64,000 nt of DNA from Diaporthe sp. PMI_573 (GCA_021399435.1 JAJTUP010000001.1:2294001-2358000), one strand, 5' to 3'; shown: positions 1 to 11,932, counted from the first letter of the stretch. The notes: generated from the letters alone by a model not told the origin. Numbers and translations are program-made.

Positions 1-368
1 GGAGTATCTTCCCGCCGTCAGCCGATGCCCCGCCCGCAGCGGGGGCAGCAAAAGGCGACCCCTTGGAACCACTGCCTTCAACACTATCTACTTTCCCCCT
101 ATATCTCGTCAACATGCTCCTCGAGACGCTGCGGATCTATCTACCAACTGTCAGAGACCAGGCGTCAAGAGACAGCTTGTTGACGCAAGTACTGTATTGC
201 GCGGGTAGTCTGGGCCGCTTGGGAGGGGACTTTGGGCTGTTCCTGGCTGATATGGACCTTGGCAGCGAGGCAGAGGAAGAATGGGTCGAGGTAGTGAGAC
301 GACATCGACTTTTGGCTGGGCGCTTGGAGTCGATAGTCGGAGATCAGAAGGACAAGGTGTCCAAGTAA
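1..368 (+). CDS. 3' end of a gene, possibly a COG-complex (Golgi tethering) subunit
   Basis: The reading frame is open from base 3 to the TAA ending at 368, so only the C-terminal 121 or so residues lie in the window. The visible part starts with a low-complexity Pro/Ala/Gly linker. It is followed by a helical, leucine-rich stretch (around ETLRIYLPTVRDQ and SLLTQVLYCAGSLGRLGGDF) and a charged tail rich in Glu/Arg/Lys. From memory this resembles the C-terminus of fungal conserved oligomeric Golgi (COG) subunits such as COG8 or COG7, which tether vesicles in retrograde Golgi traffic. I cannot decide between subunits, and the family call itself is tentative. That the frame is coding is well supported by its composition and by the uninterrupted frame. 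Confidence 0.4.
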   Translation, partial: SIFPPSADAPPAAGAAKGDPLEPLPSTLSTFPLYLVNMLLETLRIYLPTVRDQASRDSLLTQVLYCAGSLGRLGGDFGLFLADMDLGSEAEEEWVEVVRRHRLLAGRLESIVGDQKDKVSK

Positions 369-994
369 GAGCGGAAGATATATGCAGCAGAAGGAGGAAT
401 GAGACACGACAAACACAACGAGACTTGTGCGAGACGCTCACCCCGAGTAGTGCGCTGATAGAGCAATGCTAGATACCCTGACGATGAAGAACCCGCTACT
501 AGCGGAGATACTAATCGGTCCCAACCTTGACAGGCCATATCGTCGTATTAACAGCCTTTGTTCCACATCAACCGAGATTTATAATATTTTGACAGGGCCC
601 AGAAGGACTGGATACCTGTTTGACGTATCGGGTGCCTCCAGGGTGTTCTCGGGAGTCGACTGCATGAGACGAGCCGGCGTTCTGCGGCCTGCCGAACCGG
701 CGCCGGGTCAGCCGGCGAAATTCAACGCGCCGGCCAAAAAGTGGACAAGCTAAAATCGTCTCCGTCATTATTCGTAGACATACTTTCCGCCCTGCGTTCT
801 CGACACACAATTCCGCAGCTTTCTGCATTTATTTCCTTGTCACACATCATGGCTCACCCTGCGACCTGAGAAACATACGTCAACTGGTCTCGAAAGCAAG
901 CCTGGGCTCAGGAAGCAATGCTCGAGCGCGCGCAGCTCCATGGGAACTTGAACAGCCACAACCTCCCTGTGTCACTCGATATTAGGACCGCGAA
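369..994. other. Intergenic, 626 bp, 5' side of HEM25
   Basis: No convincing coding frame is seen. The left part should be the 3' UTR of the preceding gene and the right part the HEM25 promoter and leader. Short ORFs here have no recognisable protein character. Confidence 0.6.
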
Positions 995-2061
995 ATGAGC
1001 AGCGATGGCGCCCCAAAGGCCAAATCCAAGTCGAGTAAGCTTTGACGAGCCTTCCCTCTGCTACGCCGGCGGTGTTCGCTGATCACCCACGCCCTCAAGT
1101 TTTCCACTTCGTAGCCGGCCTCGGCTCAGGGCTCCTCTCGGCCGTCCTGCTGCAGCCGATCGACCTCCTCAAGACCCGCGTCCAACAGTCCGGGCACCAC
1201 TCCCTGACCGTCGCATTCCGCGAGATCCGGGCCCAGCCGCGCTTCCTGCCCGCACTATGGAGGGGCGCGACGCCGTCCGCCCTGCGCACCGGCTTCGGTA
1301 GCGCCCTCTACTTCACTAGCCTCAACGCGATCCGGAACAACGTGTCGCGTGTGCCGTTCCTCGCGGCGGACGGCGAGGGGAGGCACCACTCGTCCTCGCT
1401 GGTCAAGCTGTCCAACACGGGCAACCTGCTGGCCGGCGCCGTGGCGCGGACGTTCGCGGGGATGACGCTGATGCCGCTCACGGTGATCAAGGTGCGGTAC
1501 GAGTCCAACCTGTACTCGTACGGGTCCGTCGCCGCGGCGGGGCGGGACATATTCCGCAAGGAAGGGCTGCGGGGGTTCTTCTCCGGCTTCGGCGCCACGG
1601 CGATGCGCGACGCGCCCTACGCCGGGCTGTACGTGCTGTTCTACGAGCAGAGCAAGAAGCGCCTGAGCTCGTGGACCGGCGGCGGCGGCGACGGCACCGA
1701 CGCCAGGGAGACCACGAGCAGCAGGGGCAAGATTACCGTCCCCGCCATGGGCGTCTCCACAGCTGCAACTATCAACTTCGGCTCAGGCGTCATCGCCGGC
1801 GCCGCCTGCTCGGCCATCTCGAACCCCTTCGACGCCGTCAAGACCCGCATCCAGCTGCAGCCGGGCGTGTACCGCAACACGTTCCACGCGGCGCGCATGA
1901 TGGTCGCCCATGAGGGCGTGCGCAGCCTGGCCGACGGGCTGGCCCTGCGCATGAGCCGCAAGGCCATGAGCTCGGCGCTGGCGTGGACCGTGTACGAGGA
2001 GCTTATACGCCGGGCGGAGGTCACGCTGAACCCCAAGAAGAGGAAGGAGAGTGTACTATGA
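995..2061 (+). CDS. HEM25: Mitochondrial glycine carrier Hem25 (SLC25A38 family)
   Basis: Two exons, 995-1034 and 1100-2061, encode 333 residues. The 65-nt intron has donor GTAAGC and branch site CTGAT. The ATG at 995 opens a short basic leader ([13 protein letters not shown]) typical of fungal SLC25A38 orthologues. Three mitochondrial-carrier repeats are visible, each with its signature: PIDLLKTR in repeat 1, PLTVIKVR in repeat 2 and PFDAVKTR in repeat 3. The family imports glycine across the inner mitochondrial membrane for 5-aminolevulinate synthesis, the first step of haem synthesis. A Gly/Asp/Thr-rich insertion lies near residues 220-240. The C-terminus is basic (KKRKE). The product acts in the mitochondrial inner membrane. 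Assignment is strong because the N-terminal half keeps the family-specific stretch [13 protein letters not shown]. Confidence 0.93.
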
Positions 2062-2471
2062 TATGGACTGGTCTTGCGGTATGCGACTGGCCGGCAGTAT
2101 CTATTCATGCTTGCATCAAAAGCGGCGTTTCTGGTTGGGCAAAAATGGGACAAGATACCACGCCATTCAATAACTTTTCGAAACTGGTCACAAGTTCCCT
2201 CCCGGACATCTACTGCGACAATTTTTCTGACCTGCTCATAATTTCGCACAACAGTCCGGGTATGAGATTTCCAGACAGCGTCTGAGTTGTGGTTGTTTGC
2301 CTATTACCGAAACTGTGATCACACTTATGTAATATGTATGCACGGTTCTTGAAATTGCCGTACGATCTGAGTAGCCGGGGGCCTTCCAAGCTTCCAAGCT
2401 TCCAGGCTGCAAGCTACCAACACATCTGGAGTAACCTGGACCCGGACATGCACCCGAAATCAACGACTCCC
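2062..2471. other. Convergent 3' gap, 410 bp
   Basis: This lies between the 3' ends of HEM25 and NOP12. It should hold both 3' UTRs. A short local duplication (GCTTCCAAGCTTCCA) occurs around 2389-2404. No gene is seen. Confidence 0.6.
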
Positions 2472-4296
2472 TCACCTCGCCGACTTCCTCTTCGGCTTGG
2501 CACCGCCTTTCTTCTTTCCCACCTTCTGCTTCAGGTCCTTTGGTTTGGCATCGCGCGAGCTCGCACGCCGTCCCTCAAAAACGAAGTCCTCGGGCTTCTT
2601 AAACCCTGCGGCGCCTACGACCGCGCCCGCACCCGCACCCTCCTTCCTATCCTTGCTAAACATCTTCGCGCGCCTTTCCGTCCTATCACGCTTTTTCCCA
2701 CCTGTTTTCGCTTTGCGAGCCTGTGCAGCAGCGGAATGACCTAATAGCTTGCTGGCCCGGCCCGCCATGGTCTGCTCCTCTGCGGTCAGCTTTGGCACAT
2801 ACCTTGTACCCTTGTTGGCCTTGCGGCTTGCTGCGAGTGCAGCGCCCCTGTCTGCGTTCTTCTTTTCCATGGCCCTGGCTGTCTTGTGAGGCGCCTTGCA
2901 ACGGCTAACGCGCAGCTCTCGTGGCAGCATGGGCGGGAACTTCTTGCCGTTCAATAGAAGAGCGGACTCAACCGAAACACCATCCTGTGTCGTGCAAGTC
3001 AGCAACTCTGCACTTCAGTCACTGTTCATAGCTAGGATTGCACTCACATAGAATTGCACGTAGGCAATTCCCTTTCCAACTCTCGTTTTGTCGTCCCTGA
3101 TAACACGCACACTCTCAACTTTTCCAGCGTGCTCGCCAAACTTTCGCCAAAGACCCTCCTCAACATCCATGGGCACCTTGGTGCGCTTGCGCTTTTCGGT
3201 TTGCTCCTTGCCCTCGTCGTCCACCTTGACGTTGAGCACTGTCTCGTCATCCACGAAACCAAGGTTGCCCACGAAAACGCAGCGCCGGTGATCCACTGGA
3301 GCGGGATGCGCAACACTGTCCACCCGCAAGTGCCTGTCTAACACAACCGTGCCGTTGAGCTTTTTGCATGCTGTGCGGGCAACTTCCGTGCTGCTGTACA
3401 CTACATATGCATTGGCGGACTGTGTGGTGGCTTCCATCAGGCTCTTGGTAGCGAAAGCGGCACGTTTCGGCATTGACCCTGTCGAAAATGGGAGGGATCG
3501 GAACCGGAGCGACTCCAGCTTCTGCGGCGGCGAGGCAGTTTTGTCGAGGAAAGAAGACAGGTGCCCCATGAGAATTTTCTTCGACTTCTTTGAGCTGGCT
3601 GCCTCAATGGATACGTTCGAAAGGAAGACAGTGCGTGACGCCTTCTCGATCTCATCAGCCTCCTTGTTCTGAGTAAGAGACTCGTGCACGGGTATGTCGC
3701 TGTCTGAGTCGTCCTCGGCATCTTTGGTCTGGGAACCTTCAGCCTCATCCTCGGCACCGTCGTCGGACTTCCTCTTTTTGCTGGCAGGCGGCTCATCGTC
3801 ACCAAGCTTGTCGAAATATTTACTCTCCAGATCATGGAATTCATCGTGCTTCCGCTTCTTTTTCTGCTTTCGCTCGTGTGCCTGGGCCTCGGCGAGTATT
3901 TGCGCAGCGATTTCGCGCTCGTCGTCATCGCTTGCTCCTGGCGCGGAAGCATCGCTCAATTCGTCGTCATTTGTGCTTTCCGCGGCCTCATCCACATCGC
4001 TGGCTTCAGACAGATCCGCATCGCCCTCGTCGCCGCTGGGAAGCTCTGAAAGCTCCTCATCGTCCTCCTCCTCGTTTTCAACTTCTGCGTCCTGTCTAGC
4101 CTTTGCGGCAGCCAACTCAGAGTATCGCGATTTCGGCGGGGCTTGGACCGGACCTGAGCTCGTTGAGAACAGGGCGTCGAGAGCAGGGTCGATCTTCTTG
4201 GAAGAAGCCGACAAGGCGGTGTTCCTGCTTCCAATTAGAAAAAGTCTCCGCGATATTGGGCAACCTAATCTGAGGAACTCACTTGTTTTTCCCCAT
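2472..4296 (-). CDS. NOP12: Nucleolar RNA-binding protein Nop12
   Basis: Three exons on the minus strand, 4283-4296, 3048-4224 and 2472-2984, encode 567 residues; the introns are 58 and 63 nt. The first exon is only 14 nt (MGKNK) and gives a natural start MGKNKKNTALSASSKK. The N-terminal third is very acidic with Ser/Asp/Glu runs and basic nuclear-localisation patches (KQKKKRK, SKKRK). Two RRM domains follow, seen from TVFLSNVSIEA and CVFVGNLGFVDDE; the second holds a long Lys/Glu insertion. The tail is Lys/Arg-rich. Nop12 works in the nucleolus in pre-rRNA processing for the large subunit (5.8S/25S), as known from yeast. The last splice restores the conserved RRM stretch AYVQFYDGVSVESALLLNGK. 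The gene is divergent from DEP1, with 627 bp between the two starts. Confidence 0.92.
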
Positions 4297-4923
4297 GGCT
4301 CCAGTTAACGAGAACAGTGAGAGATGCGCGCACCGTGGTCGCCTGTTCTTGGTGTGCTGAACCGGGATCGCCTCCCAATTTTCCTGCTCCGGCCAAAAGC
4401 AGCAAAAAATGGGAGATCGAGAAGTTCTCTATCTTATCGCAGCTATCGATTGGCCGCTAGTGCGGTGCCTCCGCGGCAGGCAGCTCGCGCCCACGCCTGT
4501 GCGCTCTCTCCTCTCTGTCTCTCAGTCAAGTTGGAGGGAAACTGGGCGCGGCAGTAGCCAGCGCTCAGCAGAGCACTGCGAGTTCCCTGCCGCCGCCGTT
4601 CTCGATTTCCTCCTCCCCTCGACTATGCACCACCCGCCACCCCTCTTCCGCACCACCAGGTTGGCTCAACACACTCGAAACGACCAGATGTGATCCTGCA
4701 TAGCTTCATGCTACTGAGCTGGGTCACAAATTATTCATACATCTTCTGGGCTGCCCTCTCTCCTCACCTCACCGTCATTGTCCGTCTCCAAGCCGTTGAC
4801 CTGGTCCCTCGTCACCTCGGTTCTCCGCGAGTGCGCCGACACCACTTCCCACACCACAGACTCTTCTACAAAGATATAACGCCCGTGTCGAGCTTCCCGA
4901 GAAGCCTTCAACCCCTCACCATC
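4297..4923. promoter_or_regulatory. Divergent promoter region NOP12/DEP1
   Basis: This is 627 bp between two outward-facing genes. It is pyrimidine-rich on the DEP1 side (several CTCTC and CCTCC runs from about 4500 to 4780). The DEP1 frame stays open upstream to 4690, but that stretch lacks protein character and is read as 5' leader. Confidence 0.55.
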
Positions 4924-7129
4924 ATGGCAACAGGCGGTACGGCGCCGCCCATAACAATGGCCAATCACCCACACTCGCTGCTCGACCAAGACAGCACCGT
5001 GTCGAGCCCTCTCAGTGAGGTCGAAGACAAGGATGCCGAGCCAGACGACATGGACATCGACCTGAATAGCAACCATTCCGACGGCGACGAGCCTCCCAAT
5101 CCTAAAAATGGCCGCGCGCACGACCCCGCCGTCCAGCCACCACACGACGACTCCGACTCCAACCTCTCAGAAATCGAGACGAACGACTCCGAGGCCGAAA
5201 CAGAGCGCCTATACGACACCCCGCGCAAGAACAACACACGCCCGAGCGACTCAATTCCAAATGCGAAAATTGACAAGAGGCGATCACCCGAGAAAGCTGC
5301 CCACACATTTCAAAGAAGCTCAAGCAAGTTGCAGGCCAAGGCACAAGGTGATGAGTCCGGGGGTGACGATAACGATGGTCTCTCCGACGACCGTCACGAT
5401 GCCGACGACGAAGATAAGGGCTCCACTGTCGACAGCGAAGCGGATTCTGAGAAAGAGGAGGGAGTAACACGGTCAAAAGCCTCGCAAAACCAGCGTACCA
5501 AGTCGCAAGAGTCACACATCATTGCAAGCTCTACGCTTGCTGGCAGTGGCAGTGACAACTCCTTGGCAGACTCGAAAAAACGCAAAAGGTCACCTGTGGC
5601 AGAACGGTCTGACTCCAACCAGCCACTTCGAAAAAGGACGGCCTCAATTCCAGAGCCCGGCGACGAATCGTCTTCCCTCTCTAAGATCGAGTCAGAAGAC
5701 GTTGCTCTAAGTAACATCACGGGCAACAAGAGTGCCGAGCATACTGCCGACGAGGACGATGAAGAAGCAACAACAATAAAGAATGCAGGAGACATAGCAG
5801 ACTCTGTTGAGAGGGCGACGAACGAGGTCAGCAAGCCAAAGAAGTTGAAGCGGAGCACGAAGAAGCGAAAAGCCTCGTCTGAGACAGCCGAGGAGGCACA
5901 CGAGGGAGAGGAGCCCACAGCAACACCAATCCAGACTGTCGAGGACGAGCAGGCCGAAGCAGGAATTGACGAGGAGGCCGAAGCCGTGCATAAAAATGAG
6001 GAAGAACGTAAGTACCAGTATTCTGTTGCTCGTCAATTTGACTTGCTTCGTGTGACTGACCAGTTAGCTGCAGTGGAAAAGAAGCGCAGTGCTTTTGAGC
6101 AGCTCTCCTCAATTGAGAAGAACTTTGCCGTACTAAGGGATCGGTAAGTTGATCAGTCACAAATTGACGCACATGGAAGACAATATTGACAGGACTACGG
6201 CAGACTGTACGAAGAGCGACTTGAGCAGCTCAACGAAGAAGAAGCGATGCTGACAAGCGACAATCCGACGCACCCGGAGTATCTCGCCATGATGCATTGC
6301 ATCGATAGCCGCCGAGACGACAGGGTAAGAGTTGTTGAGCTCGAGTACAAATTCAACATGCAAGCTCTGGACCGTTGGGCTGTGGCCCGGCGGGCACAAA
6401 TTCTCTCCCAATTCTACCAGAGCGCGCGCGAATTAAGAGAGAAATATGTGGATGAGCTCGGCAGACAATGGTACGAGATTCAACACGAGCGCCGGCGCAA
6501 CGCCAATCCTATACCAGACTACGGCTTCCGTTTCCCCAAGACGAAGGCAGAACAGAAGAGGCACGCGATCGCGCAAGGGAAGGAGACGTCGATACTAGCT
6601 GGCATCGCTCAGCACCACGGATTCCCAGCAGCGCCAGACATGCGCGGTGCATCGTCGACAGAGGTCGAGGATGACTTTGAAGCAATGGCTGTAGGTGTCA
6701 CAACAACGCAATTTCGTCTGACCGACGAGCTGACTGTGATGGCAGCGAGCGCGACAAGGGGCGCATCCGAGCGCGTCGCAGCGCGTGCAGCCCGTTTTGC
6801 ATGATTATGCTGCCGCGGCACAGTTCGGGCAAGCCCTTGGGCCTGCGGGCCAAGAGTATATCGAAAGCCACGCGTGGGCGAACCCAAAACACCCTTCTCA
6901 TGGCGCGACCTCCAGGCGCCAGTCACACGGTGCTGCGTATGCCGGCCCTCCCGCGTTGATGGGCCACGCGAGGGCGTCGCATCAACCCTCCGGTGGAATG
7001 TGGTTCGCAAATGGCCAAGTGAACGGGGAGGCCAACCACCGGCATCTCACCACGGCGGCAGATCCGGAGCATGTGCACCCTAGAAGAGTGGTTGAGACGG
7101 TCAAATCTAAGCGCGAGGCAGTCGCATGA
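4924..7129 (+). CDS. DEP1: Dep1/Sds3-family subunit of the Rpd3L histone deacetylase complex
   Basis: Exons 4924-6007, 6068-6143, 6204-6690 and 6791-7129 give 661 residues. The start at 4924 (MATGGTAPP) is chosen over an upstream frame extension because protein-like sequence begins there. The N-terminal 350 residues are disordered and acidic with Ser/Asp/Glu runs and Lys patches. The Sds3/Dep1 domain begins near AVEKKRSAFEQLSSIEKNF and continues through LYEERLEQLNEEEAML to PDYGFRFPKTKAEQ. In yeast this family scaffolds the Rpd3L deacetylase for gene repression. The last intron (6691-6790, GTAGGT...CAG) is inferred: without it the frame stops at 6804; with it the protein gains a tail containing AQFGQALGPAGQEYIE and SHAWANPKHP, which looks like the usual family C-terminus. 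The first acceptor could also be six bases further on. Confidence 0.85.
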
Positions 7130-7956
7130 CAAGAGGCCGGGCAGATGGGTGAGGCGATCACGGCAGCCCATCTCATTCGCGTCTAATTACAGCGTAACTT
7201 GGACGCATCGCGCCTCTCGGATCGCCCGTAAGTGGCTCTCCCAGCAGAGGGCCAGACGGGATAATCTCAGCGACAGGTCCGCGGATGGCAATGGTGAAAC
7301 GTCTTACGATTATGGCTTATGCAGAGAAGCCCTCTCGATTTGCCCGAGGAAGGAGTGTGTGCTCTGGCTCACCTGACCTTGAGTTTGGGGTGGATCACCA
7401 CCAGGGGGTGCGAAGGCGTCGTTGCTTTTTTTTCTCGGATTTCACGATACCCGTGGCTCAAAGGCTTCCTGTTGCTTAAACTTGGAGCGGGCGTACTTCT
7501 GTCTTGTGTGGCCTGGGACGTCCGCACGTCGGCTTGCTTTCACACACTTCAGGATTTGTTAGGCAGACCCGTTCGGACACGACGTTGCGTGTGGTGTTCG
7601 ACTTTTGTCGAGGAGATTTTTGCATTTTGTTATACTATGACCGGCTTCGGGCAGGTCTTGGGGAACGGCGTTGGAGGCACTATCGGGGTATGGGCCGGCA
7701 CCGGGACGAGCTCCCATGTTCTTTCTGGGACTCTAGATACATTTTTGTACTTTGTACATGCGCCGCTGTCAACGAGACGCTTCTAGACGCATCAAGATAT
7801 CAAACATGCCAGCGAGCATAACGTTACTCTCCCGACCATCCGTTATTCCCCACATTCCCCATTCTCTCAGCGTGTGACTCGTGCTGCTTTTGGCGAGGCG
7901 TCCGCGGTGGTGCTCGCGTGCGATGGAGCGTCTAAGACGACAGACATTGCGCTGCT
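7130..7956. other. Convergent 3' gap DEP1/COA3, 827 bp
   Basis: This holds the 3' regions of DEP1 and COA3. One plus-strand frame stays open over 7319-7786, but it has no recognisable domain and a poor codon pattern, so it is not called. A run of T near 7430 is the only low-complexity tract. Confidence 0.55.
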
Positions 7957-8339
7957 TCATTTCTTGGGTTTGTTGATCTCCTGCGCCTGGTGGATTGGCA
8001 CCTCTGGAACCTTGACGTCCTCGAACTCATCCTGGCCCACTGCCGTGATTGTGTACCAGTCTGGTTCGGCAGGTGAATTATCAGCCTCTCTAGCACGACT
8101 GAAGGATGTGTGTTGGGTCTTGATGTTCGGACGTACAGATTCCCGCAGCGAAGCCGGTGATGGCAAGGCCGGTCACGGCATTCTTGACCAGGTATGGGCG
8201 GCGCGCGCGGAGGAGTGCGGCGGACTGGGCGTTCTTCCGGGTGTAGTAGCTCGAGTGGTCGATGCTGCGGGCGGGCGGCGATGGTCAGTCTGTGTGTGTC
8301 GGGCTGGGGTCGGAAGGGGACAAACACCTACCCTGCCAT
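7957..8339 (-). CDS. COA3: Cytochrome c oxidase assembly factor Coa3
   Basis: This is a small gene in three exons, 8332-8339 (8 nt), 8137-8264 and 7957-8060, encoding 79 residues; introns are 67 and 76 nt. The joined protein begins MAGIDHSSYYTRKN, has the block LLRARRPYLVKNAV, one transmembrane helix (about residues 32-52, TGLAITGFAAGIYWYTI), and then the hallmark AVGQDEFEDVKVP. This is the standard Coa3 layout: short matrix N-terminus, one inner-membrane helix, short intermembrane-space tail. Coa3 helps stabilise newly made Cox1 and, in yeast, links Cox1 translation to assembly through Mss51. Each splice restores the frame and the family motif, so the model is firm despite the tiny first exon. 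It is divergent from PTA1. Confidence 0.9.
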
Positions 8340-9335
8340 GGTGGCGAGTGTGAGCTTCCACGAGTGGTGTCTTGTAAGAGACTATGCACGCGAGGAAACG
8401 GAATGGTAGACTACCCAAGAATCAGATGTTCGTCTCTGGACCCAAAATATGGTGTTACATAAGCCTTCTCTAGCACTGGTGATCTCATGCAAGGTTTGTG
8501 TTTGGCCTAGCAGCCGAGCCTACTTTACAGCAGCAAAGAAGAGACCTGGCAGGCCATCAACGGCAAGGACCCCGGCAGCACGGCCCAATTACGTAGCTCT
8601 CTCCAAACGCGCCGTGCTCCACGTCCCGCGACCTGGCGCTTGGGGCCGCATTGGGGAAGCCACCCCGGTAGCTGCACTTCTGGTTTTCTACGGCCAGGTA
8701 CCTACCTCCCCCAGGCTACCTACCCGGACGAGACCTAGACTACATGGGCATTTCATCAAACTGCAAACTCACATGCAGCCACACTCCACCCATCCACCCA
8801 TCCACCCAACCCACCAGCCCATCCCACCTCCAAGACCTGGGGCACGTCTCTCCATGGGTTCCCGGCGTGGACTACTGCGAGAACAAGCTCAAACTCTCGC
8901 CTCGCCCCGGCCTTCGAGGCCATCCCTCAACCCAGCAACGGCGCAACGATTCCTTTGAAACCCGTCAAAATAATGCGCCGGTGCCGTCCTGGCCAATATC
9001 AGCATCGCACCGTACCGCATCGCATCGCATCGCATCGCGACATTGTCGACAGTCACTCACGCAGAGCAACAGCTGACTGCGCCTCAGTCCTGTCACTCCC
9101 ACTCACTCCCACTCAGACGTACTCTCGCAAACTTCAATTGAATCACTGACTGGCCCTTCTTCGCCTGCCAACGCGACCACATCTGGAAATCTTTGGCTGG
9201 AGAGCTGGGAAGCCGTTGGTTCCCCTCCCACTTCGTAGAGTAGAGGCGCTTTGAGGCCCGCCGACCTTGTCTGCCGTCCTTCCACGCCCGCATCTCAGAG
9301 ATACTCTGGCCGTCGTGCCAACCCACTTGCCCGTC
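8340..9335. promoter_or_regulatory. Divergent promoter region COA3/PTA1
   Basis: This is 996 bp with no gene seen. Short tandem repeats occur at about 8786-8808 (CATCCACC-like units) and 9017-9038 (GCATC units). The right part forms the PTA1 leader. Confidence 0.55.
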
Positions 9336-11932
9336 ATGGCCGCCGACACTGTGCAATCCGTGGGCGAGCAGCTCAAGCAATTGAATGAAGCCCGCAAGGC
9401 CATCCTCGTCGACCCGACCTACTACAAGTCGATCATGAACGGCATCCTGCCACTTGCCGCCCCAAACTCCACCCTTGAGCTGCGGCGCTGGGCTGCTGAC
9501 TTCATCGCCGAGGCATTCGCGACTCCGACCCTCCCTAATAAGGACAAGGAGGTCATGAGCTTCCAGGTTTTGCCAGTGCTCAGGAGCCTGCTGGAGACCC
9601 CTAAGGAGGACACATACGTGCTCAAGAGCGTCATTGCCGCCTCGGCGAGCATCTTCCCACATGTCTTGAGATGGATGTATGTTCGGTGTTTCCCTTTTTG
9701 CAACCTGCCCAAGCCGTGCGGTTGCTGGTGCTGGTGACGGTGACGGTGCTGGTGACAATATCCTCCTGTTGGCCGCCCAGTCACACTGCCCCGGAACAGG
9801 TGCCCTTGAAGTATTTATTGTTGCTGACCCTCGAACTCCTTGCAGAATACACAATCCATACGAGCAATCCCCCTGGGACAATATGATCACCATCAAGCAG
9901 AGAATACTACGGATATGGGACGACGCTGCCCCGGCCGTCAAACTGTGTTGTATTAAATTCGCACAGCGCGTGGTGCTCGCGCAGACGACAGCAACCAACA
10001 TGGAAAAGGTGCGAGCGAGCCTGACACGTTACAATCTTGATTTGTTGGAATGGATGCTGATCTTGAGCAGCGTCTTAATGGCCTTGAGATCTCCTTGGGG
10101 ATGATCCCACCCGGCCATCCATTTCTCGACCCGAGACAGCTCGAAGCAGAGGCCACGGGTCTCCTGGACAGGATGCTCACCGTGCTTCAGGACAACAGCA
10201 GGTATGCTTGTGCGCCGCGATGACTACGCCTCGTGGGACCCATACTGATTCAATGAGCCGTGCCGTAGTGATGCACTCATAGTAGACGGCACACTGAACT
10301 GTCTGCCTATCCTTGTGCGCACGCGGCCGTCCACTTCTAATCGCATCCTCAATGCCGTCATGAGCTTCAACCCGCTCAAACTAGCCAACTCGCCCCTGAC
10401 CCCAAAGACCCGTGTGCTGGCCAAGTCAATGGAGAAGACGACACGCATGCTGCTGATCCACCTCTTGAAGAGGTACGTGCCCCCTTCCGACTGCTGGCAC
10501 CGACCACTCTGACTGTTTCTAGGGATCCACACGGCCCGAATGCTCCTCGAATACAGCAACACGTGGAAAGGCTTATGCGCTCTCGTGCAGAAATCATTGA
10601 CGACAATGGACGCAAGAGAGCGCTCGCTGAACAGCAAGCCGCATATGCAGGCGGTGATGCGAAGCGGCAAAAGATCAGCCCTCAACTCGTAGTGCCGCAG
10701 GTAAACCCGAATGCCCCGGGACCAAATAGTCTCGCAGCTATCTACACTCTCACCGGCAGCGTAGGCCTACAAGGCTTCGATGTCACACAAGTACCGGCGC
10801 ACTTGACGAACAGAGTAGTGGTATCGACTCTGGCCCGGGTTGATCTTCAAGCCCTCCAGGGGGCCATCCAAGCAGTGCGTGAACGTTTGGCAATTAAGGA
10901 GGCTGCTCGACAGCCCGCCCTCAACCCAGAGACGGCGCCACTCGATGTGGAAGAGGATGACGATGAGTACGAGCCCGACTTCACCATGGCAGAGGACGAG
11001 GAGCAGATCAAGAACAAGCTCGACGGCAAGCCCCGCGAGGACGAGCAACCCCAGATCGATGCTGCATCTTTGACATTAGGCACCTACAAGTTACCGGCAC
11101 CGCCTCCGCTCAATCCCGACAGTGCATCAGCAGCTGGGCAGATGGTCGTCATGCGCGTCTTTGACGCCTTACGAGTCCTGGAGGAGCCTGCGGCAAGGAA
11201 AGTTCGGGGAGGAGTCAACCGGTTGGCCGCGAGCTCATACGACAAGGAATCGATGTTGACGTTCATTACCCGACTGGGAACGCGCGCCGTGGCCGGCATA
11301 GAAGACATTGAGGTCAAGGACGAGAACAGCGCCGCCCTTGTCGGCCCGTCACAAACGAGCAGCGACGTGATCCGCGAGCGCCTGTATACATATGTCCTAG
11401 AGGACTTTCGCCGGCGTATCGACATAGGCGTCTCGTGGTTGAATGAGGAGTGGTACTGCGACCGCATTCAGAAGAAGCAGGATAGTGACGCACCCATGCA
11501 TTACCCGAAGTGGGCCTCGAGACTGGTCGACGGGTTCTTCCCCTACCTGAACCCGCAGGACAAGGTGCTCACTCGGTTCCTGGGCGAGATGCCAGAGCTC
11601 AACAACGCCATCCTCGGCAAGGTCAAGACCCTCTGCGGAGACCCGTCCATGGTGGAGCTTGCTCTTAAAAGTCTTGTCTACCTGGTGATGATGAAGCCGC
11701 CGGTGAGGGATCTGGCCTTGGACACTGTCCAGGACATCTGGGTTGAGTGTAAGTCGACCCCGTTTTCCTCCCTACTTCACCGACATATTGGATGCTGACA
11801 ATACGTACAGACGAGGACGCCAGGCCGATGGCAGCCAAGTTCCTCTCAAAATGGCGTTCTGGGTTCGTCGAGTCTCGGAGCGGAAGTATCAGCGGTGGCG
11901 ACGCGCCATATGTGCCTGCAGTAACCGCTTGA
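9336..11932 (+). CDS. PTA1: mRNA cleavage and polyadenylation factor subunit Pta1 (symplekin)
   Basis: Six exons, 9336-9676, 9846-10008, 10071-10201, 10269-10472, 10523-11748 and 11811-11932, encode 728 residues. The protein starts MAADTVQSVGEQLKQLNEAR. Its first 330 or so residues form a helical HEAT-like region (LRRWAADFIAEAF, LGMIPPGHPFLDPRQLEAEA, DGTLNCLPILV), as in the symplekin/Pta1 N-terminal domain. An acidic linker (EEDDDEYEPDF) precedes a helical C-terminal half. Pta1 is the scaffold of the cleavage and polyadenylation factor and also binds the CTD phosphatase Ssu72. The first intron (169 nt) is the longest in the gene and contains GGTGAC-type short repeats. All junctions keep phase, and the last intron has a clear GCTGAC branch site. 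Confidence 0.92.

Noticed and set aside
4690..4923. N-terminal extension of DEP1
   Set aside because: The frame is open, but the sequence is pyrimidine-rich leader; the natural start is at 4924.
7319..7786. 155-codon plus-strand frame after DEP1
   Set aside because: No domain, hydrophobic and cysteine pattern looks random, and it lies where the DEP1 3' UTR should be.
9093..10001. 302-codon minus-strand frame over the start of PTA1
   Set aside because: It is antisense to conserved PTA1 exons and shows no domain.
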